From CBDCWQ01 sp965223435 (GTDB taxonomy: Bacteria > Myxococcota > Kuafuiibacteriia > Kuafuiibacteriales > Kuafuiibacteriaceae), in contig CBDCWQ010000022.1 of assembly GCA_965223435.1 (NCBI GenBank), forward strand, positions 496,001 through 560,000: a DNA stretch of 64,000 nucleotides, in the 5' to 3' direction. The notes beneath the pieces were generated by a model. It worked only from the letters and a program-made list of their open reading frames with translations, searched no databases and was not told the DNA's origin. Shown here piece by piece: positions 34,185 to 43,294 of the stretch. The position numbers and the translations under genes were made by a program. The stretch's first letter is position 1; the number at the start of each line of letters is the position of its first letter.

Positions 34185-35602
34185 ACGCATCCCTTTCACC
34201 CAACACACAGGCGATCCTTCTTCTGACTGCGCCGTTGATGGTCGGCCGACGTGGTTCTCCAGCCAAGCTGTTGACGCCGGGCGAGTACAAGCGGCTCGCT
34301 CGTCACCTGCGCGATATGAAACAGCAACCCGCAGACTTGCTCTCGCAACACGCAGAAGACGTTCTCGCGGGCTGCCAACCGATTGCAGACAAGGAGCGTA
34401 TTCGAAGCCTCCTTGAGCGCGGTTTTCTTCTGAGCCAGGCAATAGAACGATGGAGTTCACGTGCCATCTGGGTGGTGAGTCGCGCAGATCCTACCTATCC
34501 TCGACGGCTGAAGAGCGTAATGAAGGAGGAGGCCCCAGCCGTGCTTTATGGTTGCGGGGAGAAGCAAATCCTCGACACCGGGGGACTTGCAGTTGTCGGA
34601 TCGCGGCATGTTGATGACGATCTTGTGCAGTACACCGAGGGTGTAGGCCGGCTTGCTGCACAGGCGCACCGAACGCTGGTGTCGGGTGGAGCTCGTGGCA
34701 TCGACCAAGCAGCGATGCGTGGCGCACTGCAAGCAGGCGGCAAAGTAACTGGCGTCATGGCGAACGGCCTGGAGCAAGCGTCCATGAATCGCGAGAATCG
34801 AAGCCACCTCATGGGAGGCAGCCTTGTGTTGGTGTCCCCCTATGACCCGGGAGCTGGTTTCAACGTCGGCAATGCGATGCAGCGCAACAAACTGATCTAT
34901 GCGTTCTCCAATGCCGCCTTGGTGGTGAACTCGGACGTGAACAAAGGCGGAACTTGGGCTGGCGCGACAGAGCAGCTCAACAAGCTGCACTTTGTTCCTG
35001 TGTACGTGCGCTCAACCGGTGAGGCCACCAAAGGGCTGGAGGCTCTCCAGAAGAAAGGGGCCAAGCCATGGCCAAACCCCAAGACCCCTGAAGAACTCGT
35101 CGATGTACTTCATCGGGCGCCGGCACCATCAAGCCAGGAACCAGCCCAAGAGACTCTGCCGCTGTTGAGCAGCTCTCCAAATCTGGTCGAAGCATCGCGA
35201 ATTGAGCCGCCGCAACCTTCGGCGATCCGAGAAGCTCCAACTCAACCCGGTGACACCGAGCACGCCAGCCCATCCGAAGCTCTGTTTTCCAAGGTGCGGG
35301 AGCTGCTGTTGGACTTTCTCGAGTCCCCTAAGAGAGAGGCGGAGGTAGCATCAGCACTGGACGTGACATCAACTCAGGCCAGAACGTGGCTGAAACGTTT
35401 GATCGCGGATGGATTGATTACACGCAGGTCGAAACCTGTTTCCTATGTGGCCAATAACGGCGACGCTCAGTCTGGCTTGGCCCAGGCAACGGCAACGGCT
35501 CCCCAAGACGAAGAGAAAAAGGGAGACACGCCAAAGGGGCATTCCCAGTCGGAGACGAACGATATCCCGAGTGATTTTGGGACGAAGAGGACGCAAGCAT
35601 GA
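34181..35602 (+). CDS. rqlI: DprA-like protein (RqlI/PsyrA-like)
   Basis: 473 residues from the ATG at 34181, which overlaps the recQ stop and follows GGGAGG; the frame is open further upstream but inside recQ. Residues ~120-290 have the DprA Rossmann fold: GGLAVVGSRHV, TLVSGGARGIDQAAM, and the loop ANGLEQASMNREN. A Pro/Ser-rich linker follows, and the C-terminal winged helix reads EVASALDVTSTQARTWLKRL. In RqlHI the DprA-like partner limits the genotoxicity of the helicase (published for E. coli); here it probably plays the same restraining role. Its end overlaps tcmP (ATGA). Confidence 0.85.
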   Translation: MNASLSPNTQAILLLTAPLMVGRRGSPAKLLTPGEYKRLARHLRDMKQQPADLLSQHAEDVLAGCQPIADKERIRSLLERGFLLSQAIERWSSRAIWVVSRADPTYPRRLKSVMKEEAPAVLYGCGEKQILDTGGLAVVGSRHVDDDLVQYTEGVGRLAAQAHRTLVSGGARGIDQAAMRGALQAGGKVTGVMANGLEQASMNRENRSHLMGGSLVLVSPYDPGAGFNVGNAMQRNKLIYAFSNAALVVNSDVNKGGTWAGATEQLNKLHFVPVYVRSTGEATKGLEALQKKGAKPWPNPKTPEELVDVLHRAPAPSSQEPAQETLPLLSSSPNLVEASRIEPPQPSAIREAPTQPGDTEHASPSEALFSKVRELLLDFLESPKREAEVASALDVTSTQARTWLKRLIADGLITRRSKPVSYVANNGDAQSGLAQATATAPQDEEKKGDTPKGHSQSETNDIPSDFGTKRTQA

Positions 35603-36456
35603 CCGAGCAGGGGCGCCAGGATCTGAAGTTCGATGAGATCGGCTATTGGTCCGAGGTCAAGCTCGACATCATCAAGAAGTATGCGGAGGCATACACGACC
35701 ATTCTCTTGAGGAAGAGGAAGTTCTCCTTCAGCTACATCGACGGATTTGCTGGTACAGGCGTTCACGTCACCAAGAATACTGGCGACTACGTCGCGGGCA
35801 GCCCGCTCAACGCCCTCAAGATCCACCCTCCGTTCAATGAGTATTTTCTGGTCGACCTCGACGGCGACAAGGTCGACCAGCTCAGGAGCTTCCCGCAGGT
35901 GCGAGGACGCTCCGAGGTCCATGTTATCAATGGCGACTGCAACAAGGTCCTGCTGGATGAGGTGTTCCCCAAGGTTAGATACGAGGATTACAAGCGCGGA
36001 CTGTGCCTGCTGGACCCCTACGGGCTGCATCTAAACTGGGAGGTGATGCAGAGGGCCGGCGAGATGCGGTCGCTGGAGATCTTTCTCAACTTCCCGATCA
36101 TGGACATGAACCGAAACGCGCTTTGGCACGATCCCGAGAAAGCCAGTGCCGAGGGGATAGCCAGGATGACGGCCTTCTGGGGCGACGAAACCTGGAAAGC
36201 GATCGCGTACACGGAGAACCCACAGATGGGTCTCTTCGGCAAGCTGGCACCCAAGAAATCGAGCAACGACGCAGTGGTGACCGCGTTTCGCAAACGTCTG
36301 AAAGATGTGGCCGGCTTCGCGCACGTTCTCGAGCCCATGCCTATGCGGAACTCCAGAAACGCGGTCGTTTACTACCTGTTTTTTGCCAGCCAACAACCGG
36401 TCGCCGCGCAGATTGTCCGAGAGATCTTCGCCAGCCATCAGAATAGGAGTGGGTGA
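35599..36456 (+). CDS. tcmP: Three-Cys-motif partner protein
   Basis: 285 residues. Conserved blocks of the TcmP family are visible: KLDIIKKYAEAYTTIL, FSYIDGFAGTGVHV (methyltransferase-like glycine loop), YFLVDLDGDKVDQL, VINGDCNKVL, RGLCLLDPYGLHLNWEV and LEIFLNFPIMDMNRNAL. The family is defined by its constant pairing with a Gp37/Gp68 protein carrying three cysteines, which is the next gene, one base after this stop. Enzymatic role is unproven; the fold suggests S-adenosylmethionine binding. Confidence 0.88.
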   Translation: MTEQGRQDLKFDEIGYWSEVKLDIIKKYAEAYTTILLRKRKFSFSYIDGFAGTGVHVTKNTGDYVAGSPLNALKIHPPFNEYFLVDLDGDKVDQLRSFPQVRGRSEVHVINGDCNKVLLDEVFPKVRYEDYKRGLCLLDPYGLHLNWEVMQRAGEMRSLEIFLNFPIMDMNRNALWHDPEKASAEGIARMTAFWGDETWKAIAYTENPQMGLFGKLAPKKSSNDAVVTAFRKRLKDVAGFAHVLEPMPMRNSRNAVVYYLFFASQQPVAAQIVREIFASHQNRSG

Positions 36457-36457
36457 G

Positions 36458-37219
36458 ATGGCGAAGTCGACCATTGAATGGACTGAGTCAACCTGGAACC
36501 CCGTGACCGGCTGCACGAAGATCAGCCCGGGCTGCAAGCACTGCTACGCGGAGCGCATGGCCAAGCGCCTTCAGGCCATGGGCCAGGCGAACTACGTCAA
36601 CGGCTTCGAGCTGACGCTACAGCCGCACATGCTCGAGCTGCCCCTTGGCTGGAAGAAGCCACAGACCATCTTCGTCAACTCGATGAGCGATCTGTTCCAC
36701 AAGGAGGTGCCACTAGCGTACGTCCAGCAGGTTTTCGACGTCATGCGGCGTGCGCATTGGCATCGATTCCAGGTGTTGACCAAACGCGCCGGCCGTCTGG
36801 CACAACTCAGCTCCAAGCTCGAATGGGCACCGAACATTTGGATGGGAGTCAGCGTCGAGACCGAGAAGTACCGGTCGCGTATCGATGATCTGCGAGCGAC
36901 CGGAGCGCAGGTCAAATTTCTATCTCTTGAACCCCTGCTGGGGCCGCTGCCCGACCTCGACCTAACCGGCATGGACTGGGTCATCGTCGGTGGAGAGTCC
37001 GGCCCGAAAGCGCGGCCCATGGACGAGGACTGGGTGACCGACCTCCGCGACCAATGCCGGCGCGCTAGGGTTCCGTTCTTCTTCAAACAGTGGGGAGGGA
37101 AGAACAAGAAGAAGGCTGGCCGACTCCTCGAAGGCAGGACGTGGGACCAGATGCCCAGCGAGCCACGCACGAGCGGGCCACGTTGCCGTCGTGAGACCTC
37201 CTTGGCGGTGGTCCAATGA
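36458..37219 (+). CDS. Gp37/Gp68-family three-Cys protein
   Basis: 253 residues from the ATG at 36458. The opening TWNPVTGCTKISPGCKHCYA has the C-x6-C-x2-C motif that gives the family its name; it resembles a radical-SAM iron-sulfur site. Further family blocks: IFVNSMSDLFH, RFQVLTKRAGRL, IWMGVSVE, KFLSLEPLLGPL, WVIVGGESGPKARPM and VPFFFKQWGG. It acts with TcmP; substrate unknown, probably nucleic acid or nucleotide modification. Last gene of the coupled operon. The C-terminal 35 residues look unconserved. Confidence 0.88.
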   Translation: MAKSTIEWTESTWNPVTGCTKISPGCKHCYAERMAKRLQAMGQANYVNGFELTLQPHMLELPLGWKKPQTIFVNSMSDLFHKEVPLAYVQQVFDVMRRAHWHRFQVLTKRAGRLAQLSSKLEWAPNIWMGVSVETEKYRSRIDDLRATGAQVKFLSLEPLLGPLPDLDLTGMDWVIVGGESGPKARPMDEDWVTDLRDQCRRARVPFFFKQWGGKNKKKAGRLLEGRTWDQMPSEPRTSGPRCRRETSLAVVQ

Positions 37220-37224
37220 TTTGG

Positions 37225-37400
37225 GCATATGACCGGGCCCTTGACTGGGCCCCGGACTGGGCCCCTGAACCAGTGGGGCACAGCCCGGGAAGTGCCGGGG
37301 AAGTTGGGACCAAGGGGGTCCAAGTCTGGGGAGGCCCATGACGGGGCCCATGATGAGGCCCATGAACGGGCTGTGCGGCCCACGTAGCCACCGTGGGAGC
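37225..37400 (+). repeat. Degenerate GGGCCC-centred short repeats
   Basis: Units like GACTGGGCCCC and CATGACGGGGCCCATGATGAGGCCCATGAA-type spacing (shown in parts: ATGACCGGGCCC, TTGACTGGGCCC, CGGACTGGGCCCC, then GGCCCATGA three times) recur every 12-15 bases just after the operon. They could form hairpins or bind a protein. No gene is convincing in 37220-38273. Confidence 0.5.
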
Positions 37401-37476
37401 CGCACCACTGCCATCCGACCGCGGGTTGGCCTCACGCAATCCGGGCGCGACACGGGGGCACACGGTGCGAACCCTT

Positions 37477-37565
37477 GTTAACCAGAGAGGAAAAGGGCAT
37501 TTTCCGCCCAGCCGATTCTCTGTGGAGTAACCTCTTTTTTCCGAAAACAGCGCTCTCTGGTTAAC
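37477..37565. repeat. 89-bp unit with 13-bp perfect inverted ends
   Basis: GTTAACCAGAGAG (37477-37489) and CTCTCTGGTTAAC (37553-37565) are exact inverted repeats. The right end also forms its own hairpin (CTCTCTG-GTTAA-CAGAGAG). It could be a MITE-like remnant or a recombination/termination site. Confidence 0.5.
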
Positions 37566-38273
37566 AGAGAGCCGCCCGAAATTGGATGCCGATTTTGTCC
37601 CGAAATTCCGATGTCTTACGCAGCAGCGTTTGCCCTTTCTCCGTTTCCGTTCCGCTTCGGGTAGCAAGCGAACCTCGGCACTAACCCCGCCCGTTCCGCT
37701 TGGGCGCCCAAGCGGAACCGTCGTCAGCACCGAGATTGGGGCGAGAACGGAGATTGGTTAACACAAACTCCCGCAGCAATTACAGATATTTATGGTTTTT
37801 CGCAATTCGTGTTGCGAATGAGTCTCCGTTTTCTCCGCAGCGATTTAAGGCCGTCCCTAGGAGGCCAAAGAAACAATCCGTGTGCTGGACCAAGTTGACC
37901 ACGGATTTCACGAAACGAAGTTATTCCAGGAACTTGTGAGTGTTGTGTAGATACAATCGTGGGGTATTAGCCCAGAGATTCCTGATCCTATTTGGGCGCC
38001 GTGTTCATGTTGGGACAGGTGTCGTCGTGGGCTCAGGCAGACGACACATTTGCTGCTAGCTGATCTGAATTGAATTCGTGCCGCGAATGGACCGTAGGGG
38101 CCGCTGGAAGGCGTTCTGCGGTCTTCCATACAACGAATGAATTTTTGGCGGTCTGGCGCATTTTCCAAGCGCGCCCCTCAAGCCTTGATCACCTCCGATT
38201 GGGGGCTCCGCGATATTTCCGTGCGCGCGTCGACGCACACTTTTGGACAGGACGCGTGTGATAAGAGGGTTGC

Positions 38274-39002
38274 GTGCGGTCGCGCCTTGCACTGATCGTT
38301 TCAGTTACGCTCATTGTCGCATGTGAGGAACCGCTCCCCCAAACGTCGAGAAGTCGGCGGGAGCAGCCCACGCAGGCACGAGACGCTGTGGCTAGGGAAA
38401 AGTCGTCAACAAAAGCACTGAACTGCCTGGCCGAACCACCGGAGGACCTCGAGACCTTTGAGCGCAAAGCAGCCCGGAAGACCGTGAAGTCATATCACGA
38501 AGCCCTCACCGCCGCGGGCTTGACGCCGATTCCCCTCGACCTGCGGACTCGCAAGTTGTCCACCCATGGTTCCACCATGGGCTCACTACCAAAGATAAAG
38601 CCGAAGGGTATGCGGGAGGTTGAGGAAACCGTCGTGGGCGGAGCGGTTAGCCAAAGGACGAGGGTTCAGCTCTTCGTCGGGAAGAACAAGAGGCTCCTCG
38701 TGTTCTGGGGCGACGACCACAAGGGCATCGCCGAGTTGCCGAGGCTGGTCAAGAGCAGAGAGGGCGATGTGTATCGCATCGCGACAGCGCCCGAGTACAA
38801 AACGACTCTGAGCTTGACGATGTGCGGTTGCCAGCAACAGAATCGCAGCCCCGGAAAAGGAACCCACCCCGTGTGGATGAGCGAATCATTTGATGTGCCC
38901 ACGACCTACCGAGGCGTCTTCGTGCTCAAGCCCACAGAATATCATGTCAATAAGCGTTACCTTCAAGGCGCCTGTCGAAGCCCGTACCCGCCGGTCCCTT
39001 GA
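38274..39002 (+). CDS. Lipoprotein of unknown function
   Basis: 242 residues from a GTG. The signal peptide ends in VTLIVAC (lipobox). A charged linker is followed by a compact domain from ~residue 50 with no family I recognise; notable stretches are RVQLFVGKNKRLLVFWGDD and LTMCGCQQQNRS. Composition matches the host-type genes rather than the mobile ones. Isolated transcription unit. Confidence 0.7.
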   Translation: MRSRLALIVSVTLIVACEEPLPQTSRSRREQPTQARDAVAREKSSTKALNCLAEPPEDLETFERKAARKTVKSYHEALTAAGLTPIPLDLRTRKLSTHGSTMGSLPKIKPKGMREVEETVVGGAVSQRTRVQLFVGKNKRLLVFWGDDHKGIAELPRLVKSREGDVYRIATAPEYKTTLSLTMCGCQQQNRSPGKGTHPVWMSESFDVPTTYRGVFVLKPTEYHVNKRYLQGACRSPYPPVP

Positions 39003-39059
39003 TCCCACCCCGCATAGTAGAGTCGGCGAAGACCAAACAATTGGAGGGACGAATGGGGG

Positions 39060-39120
39060 AAGCCGCTAGGGCGAACAAAGGGAGTCGCTAGCCGCTAGGG
39101 CGAACAAAGGGGAGCGAACA
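39060..39120 (+). repeat. Short tandem repeat
   Basis: GCCGCTAGGGCGAACAAAGG occurs twice (about 39063 and 39091) with a third partial unit GAGCGAACAAGGGG. It lies between the lipoprotein gene and the IS91 copy; nothing else is recognised in 39003-39317. Confidence 0.6.
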
Positions 39121-39317
39121 AGGGGGATCGGTGGAGTATAGTCGGTGGTGCGGATTGGGTTTTTAATGAATCTGACATGGGTTTGGAGGGGGGCTATCCG
39201 TAGTCAGAGACCATTCGGTCTTTTCGTATAGGTTTTGCGGAAGGCAGCGCTCGGTGAGGTGTTCGCTGGGCAAGGCAGCGCGATTGGGTGCCGAAGCACC
39301 ATGGCATCGATGGTTGA

Positions 39318-40657
39318 TCAAGCTGACGTGACTGAAAAGGGAAGCGTGAGTTGGTAAGGTGGTCCGCGGGCATGGGAGATGTAGCCGCGGTGGGAATCGA
39401 GCCACAGTTGGGCTTCCCGAGGATCAGTGATGGCACCCACCGCTCGGACTTTTCCGCCGCACCGGGGACACTTCTCAGCGTCCATGTCGTAGACCCGCGC
39501 AAGCAATTTCGCCCACGGGACTCGATAAGAACTTCTCTCGGGGTGCATGTTTTCGAGCGGAAATGCGAGCTGCAGTTTGAACGGAGGCTTAGCGACGACA
39601 CGGCTTCTGTCCTTGGCGGCAGGCGCAAGAATTCCATGAAATCGAACTTGATGTTGGCGAGCAGGAGGAATCAACCAGGCCAGGCGACAAAGTTGACGGA
39701 CGGGCTCGAGGAGAATCACGCTTTCCCGCTTTTAGCCTTTCGTCTCAGGGTGAGTGCAATACGACCATCCTCGGTCGCGCGAAGTTGGTCTTCGGCGAAC
39801 GGAGGGCGGGCCACATAGCGGCACAGCTCGATTCTTCTCTTCTTGTCGTGGGCGGGGACAGTCACCGCGGCGTGCACACTGAACCCACCAAGCTCGATGC
39901 CCGAAGAGGGCGTTTCGTAGACTTGGGTGGGTGCCAGCATCGACGGCGCTCTTTGAGCGCTCATAGACCACCGGTCGAGCGGAGAGACTTGCGTATCATC
40001 CCCGTTTTGACTCAAGAAGCCCCGTTTCGTAAGAAATCGCTTCATTCGTAAGAAGACGTTTCTCGCGACCTCCAAAAGGTCCCTTGGGCTTGGCGGTGGA
40101 CACGGGTAAAACTCAGGCTCGGACTCATCACCGTTCCGAGAGAAAAAAACGTCGAGGACGATCACATGCAGGTGCGGGTGTACAGTGAGGGTCTTGGTGA
40201 ATCTTTGCAGGAAGGTAACGGCTCCACATCGGGTGTCTTTCAGGCCCTGAGACGTGGCCCAGCTCTTCATCTGTTTGAAAATCTCATCTACAAAGATGCG
40301 TGCCATCCGAGACAGGAACTGACCTCGAGCGGCCAAGAGGCCTCGGAGCTCGAACGGGGGCGACAGCACCCACTGACGAAGAGAAACGTCGGGCAACACG
40401 TGCTCGACCAGGTGGGCAGCCGTGTCTTCCCTTCGACGGATGGCGCAAGATGGACAGATCGCCCGGCCCTTACAGGAGAAGGGTAGCGCATGCTCATGCT
40501 GACATTTTTCGCACCGAAGTTTGATGAAGCCAAACTCTGGTCGACCACAAGTCAGGTAAGCTCTGAATTCTTTTTCGACGAAGTTAGGAATTCCGGCCTC
40601 GGGGTCATCAGGGTCGCGAAAGCTCTCGATCAGCTCATCGAGGTGATGCTCCACCAC
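39318..40657 (-). pseudogene. IS91-family transposase with one frameshift
   Basis: The first frame (40657-39716) has the zinc finger FIKLRCEKCQHEHAL, the HUH motif HPHLHVIVLD and CRYVARPPFAEDQLRA. It breaks at KAKSGK near 39718, and the second frame (39719-39318) continues VILLEPVRQLCRL ... VYDMDAEKCPRCGGKVRA ... to the stop. A missing G in GGGGAAAGC explains it. Otherwise full length and closely related to the split copy at 26833-30870. Homology extends upstream of 40657 (RIRQYRPR), so the start is uncertain. Confidence 0.85.
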
Positions 40658-40874
40658 ACGATAGAGGAGAGACTCTTGTGGACGCCGTGGTCGGTATTGC
40701 CGGATGCGGTGAGCACACCAGGCTTTCTGTTAGCAATTTCTGTGACCGTTTCCATGTGCCTAAAATCACGCCGCTCGGCAAGGCCGCACCACCGATTTTC
40801 GGACGTCGTACGAAATCCGGAGACCTCAATGAGTGGGGCTAGCCCGATGAAGATACGACTCGCGTCATCAGCGC

Positions 40875-40943
40875 GCGTTGTGCCACCAAGCACGAAGTCA
40901 CGCTTTATCAGCGCTGGGCGAAAGGTGAACTATGAGTGACATT
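40875..40943 (+). pseudogene. 3' scrap of an unidentified gene
   Basis: A short frame reads ARCATKHEVTLYQRWAKGEL and stops at TGA inside the next ATG (ATGA). The overlap shows two once-coupled genes; the front is lost to the IS91 insertion. Confidence 0.35.
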
Positions 40944-41288
40944 CCCGAAAATCCTCTTCCTGCGATTCGAATCGAAGAATATCTTCCAGAAGAAAACGTC
41001 GGTGACCTCAGGCGGTTTTTACGCACGGAACTGACTGGAATCGGCCCACCGTTTTACGCTGGTAAGGCCGACCGCAAGTCGGGCCGCCACCTGACGCGTC
41101 GTAAGCAGTCTTCGACCTTATTGCTCATATCGCAATTTTTGCTACTTTCCTGGGCAATAGCCGGTGAAGTGGAGGGGCTTGGCAGGTCGCATCTTGTTTC
41201 CCACTCGATTGAACGCCGTCGGTGTCACGGCAACGATCTCCCACAGGGAAGAGGTTTCGACCCACTCAGGTATGGTTCGCCTCGATGA
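40932..41288 (+). CDS. Short frame, probably a truncated gene
   Basis: The first ~55 residues (NPLPAIRIEEYLPEENVGDL) look like a real acidic protein start, coupled to the preceding scrap. The rest is out of character and runs into the duplicated segment at 41209. Function unknown. Confidence 0.35.
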   Translation: MSDIPENPLPAIRIEEYLPEENVGDLRRFLRTELTGIGPPFYAGKADRKSGRHLTRRKQSSTLLLISQFLLLSWAIAGEVEGLGRSHLVSHSIERRRCHGNDLPQGRGFDPLRYGSPR

Positions 41289-43158
41289 GGGTGTGTATCG
41301 CGCAGGTGATGCCGTCACCGTCACTTTGGAAGACGCCGATCAACAAGAACAACCCAAGTTTGCGAGTGGTCGTCCGGCTATGCGCTCGAAAAGATTTTGG
41401 GTGGACGGATATGAGAGCATCGAGCTTGCATTGTCGCTTGACAGTCGAGCCTTCTCACTTTGGAATGGGACGCCTGCGACGCGATCCGACGCGTTGGTGA
41501 TGGACTTCGACCTCGAATATCTCGAAATTGAGCTTCAAACTGACTACGCCTGGGGAGATGAGCAACTCGAAGTACAGGCCATTGACGTTTCGGGCAGCAC
41601 GAAGAGAAGGGCGACCGTCGATTTTCCCTACACGTTTCTCCGGGGCGTGTCGGGTGCGCTCGCTTTTGGGCGAGCGCTCGACAAGCGAGGCCTCGAGCTC
41701 GCCAACGGCCACGTTCGGTATGCGGCTAAGAAAGTTGAGCCAGAGTCGGCGAATTCGGGGCACTTCGCGGCTGTGGCCTTTCCGACCGAACAGAACCTTG
41801 CGACACGCACTCGATTGAGTGTTCGCGTTCAAACAGAGAGTCTTGGCCAGGACAATGGTTCCATGGTGATGATCCTAAGGGAAGACGACGGCACGGGCGA
41901 TTGGGGGGACATGCCGTACGGAGATGGTTGGGCATCAAGACCTATTCCTTTGGCGAGCGAGATGAAAACGTACCATGTTTCGCTCGAATCCGAGCAATTC
42001 GAGCTGTCGCCTGAGTTCCTCAATGGCAACGGTCGATTGGAGTTTGACCGCGTACGATGGGTCCAGATCATGTTTGTAGATTTTCGTTCAGCTTCGTCGG
42101 AGCGGGTCTTCAGCCTAGAGTCTTTGAAGCTTTCCGGCTTCCGCCCGGACGCGTTCCCTGTGTTCTCGGAGGATGGTATTCCCACACTGTCATCGTCGGA
42201 GCCGGATGGCCTGGTGGCGTACCCCTCGGCGGAGCTTGCGATTCGTTATATCAATGATGGTGACTTTCACTCTGCGAGAAAGATCCTCATGCCGGCTGCG
42301 CGTGCGGCGTGGAAGGGTCGTGGCCGATTGCCGCGGCGCTACGATCATCTCGGCAATCCAAAGATGGATGACGCCACCAACGGCGATGCTTCGGTGATGT
42401 CTATCGCTTTTTCTCGTTATCTTAGGGCCTTTCCACGTCCCGTGCCCCCCTGGGAAGCACAGTTTTTCTCGGAAGCGGAGGATGCCGAAAAGCTCCTGCA
42501 GGGATGGTTGAACGGTCAGAGTTCGGTTCAAACCTCCAATCATGGCGTTGTCTCAATCGACTCGCCGCTCCCACTTGTTCCGGATGTAGGTTCGGGTGTT
42601 TTTCGGCTCATCCGGCCGGACAGCGTGGACATCTCCGCTGAAAACGAGACGCGCCGTGCCATTGCTTTATGGTTTCTGAATCCAGAGGAGGGGAAAGCTC
42701 TGATCGAGGCCATTGTGGCTGAAACCTGGGATGCCGAGAACGCGCAATTCCGCTCCAATATTGGCGGTGAAGGGGAATGTGCACGCGATGCACTCTCACT
42801 CTTGATTCTCGCCGCGGATGGGATGGGACTGATGCCCGAGCTGTCGGCGCGTTTGACCGAGGCCGCGCGGCAAATGCCCTGCTACGCAGTAGATAGTGAT
42901 GATAGGCATGTGGGTGCACAACCATGGTTTGGCTATCTGGATGACGCCATCCCGGAGTTCATGTATTTGGATGCGGCGGCGCTGGCCCGGCTGGGCCTCC
43001 AAGAACTGGCCATGGAGACTGTCAAGAGCGCGGACAGCCTCACGTCGGCCATCAACTACGGTTACAGTACAAAAAGCGTCGAGGAGCCCTCAGCCATGAC
43101 GATTATCATGGCTTGGGATGACCAACGGCTCGATCTGAATCCGTATTTTGGTCGCTAG
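41164..43158 (+). CDS. Chimeric large protein with S-layer-gene fragment at its start
   Basis: 664 residues in one frame. Residues ~17-60 (GVTATISHREEVSTHSGMVR, then DEGVYRAGDAVTVTLEDAD) are copied from the S-layer-like gene near 53549-53681. From residue ~65 the sequence is different: a beta-rich, CBM-like region to ~330 (VWVQIMFVDFRS-like strands), then a helical region with DGDFHSARKILMPAARAAW and a C-terminal part rich in Ala/Leu helices (FMYLDAAALARLGLQELAME), suggesting an alpha/alpha-toroid fold as in some glycosidases. The original N-terminus and any signal peptide are gone. Expression is uncertain. Confidence 0.6.
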   Translation: MKWRGLAGRILFPTRLNAVGVTATISHREEVSTHSGMVRLDEGVYRAGDAVTVTLEDADQQEQPKFASGRPAMRSKRFWVDGYESIELALSLDSRAFSLWNGTPATRSDALVMDFDLEYLEIELQTDYAWGDEQLEVQAIDVSGSTKRRATVDFPYTFLRGVSGALAFGRALDKRGLELANGHVRYAAKKVEPESANSGHFAAVAFPTEQNLATRTRLSVRVQTESLGQDNGSMVMILREDDGTGDWGDMPYGDGWASRPIPLASEMKTYHVSLESEQFELSPEFLNGNGRLEFDRVRWVQIMFVDFRSASSERVFSLESLKLSGFRPDAFPVFSEDGIPTLSSSEPDGLVAYPSAELAIRYINDGDFHSARKILMPAARAAWKGRGRLPRRYDHLGNPKMDDATNGDASVMSIAFSRYLRAFPRPVPPWEAQFFSEAEDAEKLLQGWLNGQSSVQTSNHGVVSIDSPLPLVPDVGSGVFRLIRPDSVDISAENETRRAIALWFLNPEEGKALIEAIVAETWDAENAQFRSNIGGEGECARDALSLLILAADGMGLMPELSARLTEAARQMPCYAVDSDDRHVGAQPWFGYLDDAIPEFMYLDAAALARLGLQELAMETVKSADSLTSAINYGYSTKSVEEPSAMTIIMAWDDQRLDLNPYFGR

Positions 43159-43294
43159 GGACGCAGGCCCACCTTGAAAGCGTTGTCGGTTCCGACCGCG
43201 CCCATAACGAAGGGCCTCATCGGGGCCCCTCTCACATTCATACTCCATGTGCGGGACCAGTCCTTCAAGTGCCCTCTAAGCTTGGGGTACAATC
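43159..43294 (+). promoter_or_regulatory. Spacer upstream of the FIST gene
   Basis: Contains a GC-rich hairpin GAAGGGCCTC-ATCGG-GGCCCCTC-like near 43208-43235 that may end the preceding gene, and the promoter of the FIST/kinase operon, not resolved. Confidence 0.3.

Noticed and set aside
36592..37730. Minus-strand frames rich in GPxxGP residues
   Set aside because: They translate the GGGCCC short repeats and the antisense of the Gp37/68 gene; no start site or conserved domain supports them.
37885..37905. AAGTTGACCACGG, like an IS21 end
   Set aside because: A single motif with no partner or adjacent IS21 gene; too short to claim an element end.
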